Part shown: piece by piece, positions 14,158 through 14,540 of the stretch
Layout of the letters: every line of letters begins with the position of its first letter
Numbering within the stretch: the first letter of the stretch is position 1
From: JAXDLK01 sp034666665
GTDB taxonomy: Bacteria; Desulfobacterota; Binatia; JACPRU01
DNA length: 14,540 nucleotides
Reading direction: 5' to 3'
Assembly: GCA_034666665.1 (NCBI GenBank)
Contig: JAXDLK010000188.1
Span: forward strand, 1-14,540
Made by a program: the position numbers and the translations under genes
Notes under the pieces: generated by a model
What the model was told of the DNA's origin: nothing
Database searches by the model: none
Seen by the model: the letters and a program-made list of their open reading frames with translations, nothing else

Positions 14158-14540
14158 CGGTCGAGCGTGGCGAGGAGGATCGCGCCGGGTGGCACGAGGC
14201 CGACGGTGACGCCGCGGCGGCGCTCGCCGATTCCGTGCGGGCGGTCGAGACGCTCCCCAGCGGGGAGCGCCGCATGCGACTGCGTGCTGCGATCGACCGC
14301 CTGGGTCCGCGGGTCGCGTCCGCGTTCGTCTCGGCCGAGGACGCCCGGATGCGCGCGGAGCTCGCGCTTCGCCGAGGGGATCGCGCAGCGGCCATGCTCG
14401 CGCTGCTCTCCATCGTTCGCGGCGCTCGTGCCGACGCCGCCGCGCACGCAGCTCTGGCCGCCATCTACCAGTCGCTCGGCCTCCCCCGGCTGGCAGGCTC
14501 CGAATGGAGTACCTGTCTGGCGATCGATCCCGCCTACGGT
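14154..14540 (+). CDS. Partial TPR-like reading frame after the broken GT39-like gene (runs off the right edge)
   Basis: From a GTG overlapping the previous stop (GTGA), one frame stays open to the window end for 129 codons with strongly GC-rich third positions. It reads as helical, alanine/arginine-rich sequence, and its last 60 residues resemble TPR helices: ELALRRGDRAAAMLALLS, then AHAALAAIYQSLGLPRLAGS ending in CLAIDPAYG. It may be an independent TPR gene, or the C-terminal region of the GT39-like gene brought out of frame by a frameshift or joined by an internal deletion. C-terminal TPRs on the DUF2723 protein at 9277 make the second idea attractive. The frame is also open for some way upstream of the GTG but with poorer codon quality before about 14118. 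The start and identity are uncertain. Confidence 0.45.
   Translation, partial: MTVERGEEDRAGWHEADGDAAAALADSVRAVETLPSGERRMRLRAAIDRLGPRVASAFVSAEDARMRAELALRRGDRAAAMLALLSIVRGARADAAAHAALAAIYQSLGLPRLAGSEWSTCLAIDPAYG

Overview
The window is a GC-rich bacterial chromosome segment (about 70% G+C by eye), densely packed with genes on both strands and without mobile elements, CRISPR arrays, rRNA or tRNA genes. Every recognisable product is bacterial. The gene mix (selenocysteine machinery, several GT-C membrane glycosyltransferases fused or linked to TPR domains, an acyl-CoA transferase pair) suits a soil or sediment deltaproteobacterium-like lineage such as Myxococcota or Binatota, or an acidobacterium. 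That assignment is inference; no marker here fixes it.

Layout. (1) 1-1540, minus strand: the start of uppP (undecaprenyl-diphosphatase, running off the left edge), preceded by a CCA-adding-type tRNA nucleotidyltransferase with an HD domain. (2) 1637-5495, plus strand: a coupled unit of a small sulfotransferase-fold protein, selA and selB, so this organism should make selenoproteins. selC, selD and the selenoproteins themselves are not in the window. (3) 5559-11256, plus strand: three genes joined by two GTGA stop/start overlaps: a lipoprotein-like type I phosphodiesterase with C-terminal TPRs, a GT-C membrane protein and a DUF2723 membrane protein with C-terminal TPRs. This looks like an uncharacterised envelope glycosylation or decoration system and is the best candidate for a new system here. 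(4) 13450-11240, minus strand: a cysteine-less carboxymuconolactone-decarboxylase-like protein followed by the alpha and beta subunits of a family I CoA transferase. (5) 13531 to the right edge, plus strand: a truncated GT39-like glycosyltransferase whose reading frame stops early, followed in another frame by apparently coding, TPR-like sequence that leaves the window.

How the genes may work together. UppP recycles the lipid carrier on which GT-C enzymes commonly depend, so the two glycosyltransferase clusters share a theme with the left-edge gene. The selA-selB unit is a translation-specialisation module. The CoA transferase unit belongs to carboxylic-acid catabolism with an unknown substrate.

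Oddities worth checking: the CCA enzyme lacks the canonical DxD metal-binding motif, the carboxymuconolactone-decarboxylase-like protein lacks both redox cysteines, the GT39 gene is broken at the right edge, and the two central transcription units converge with overlapping 3' ends. There is no gene-free stretch above 300 bases.
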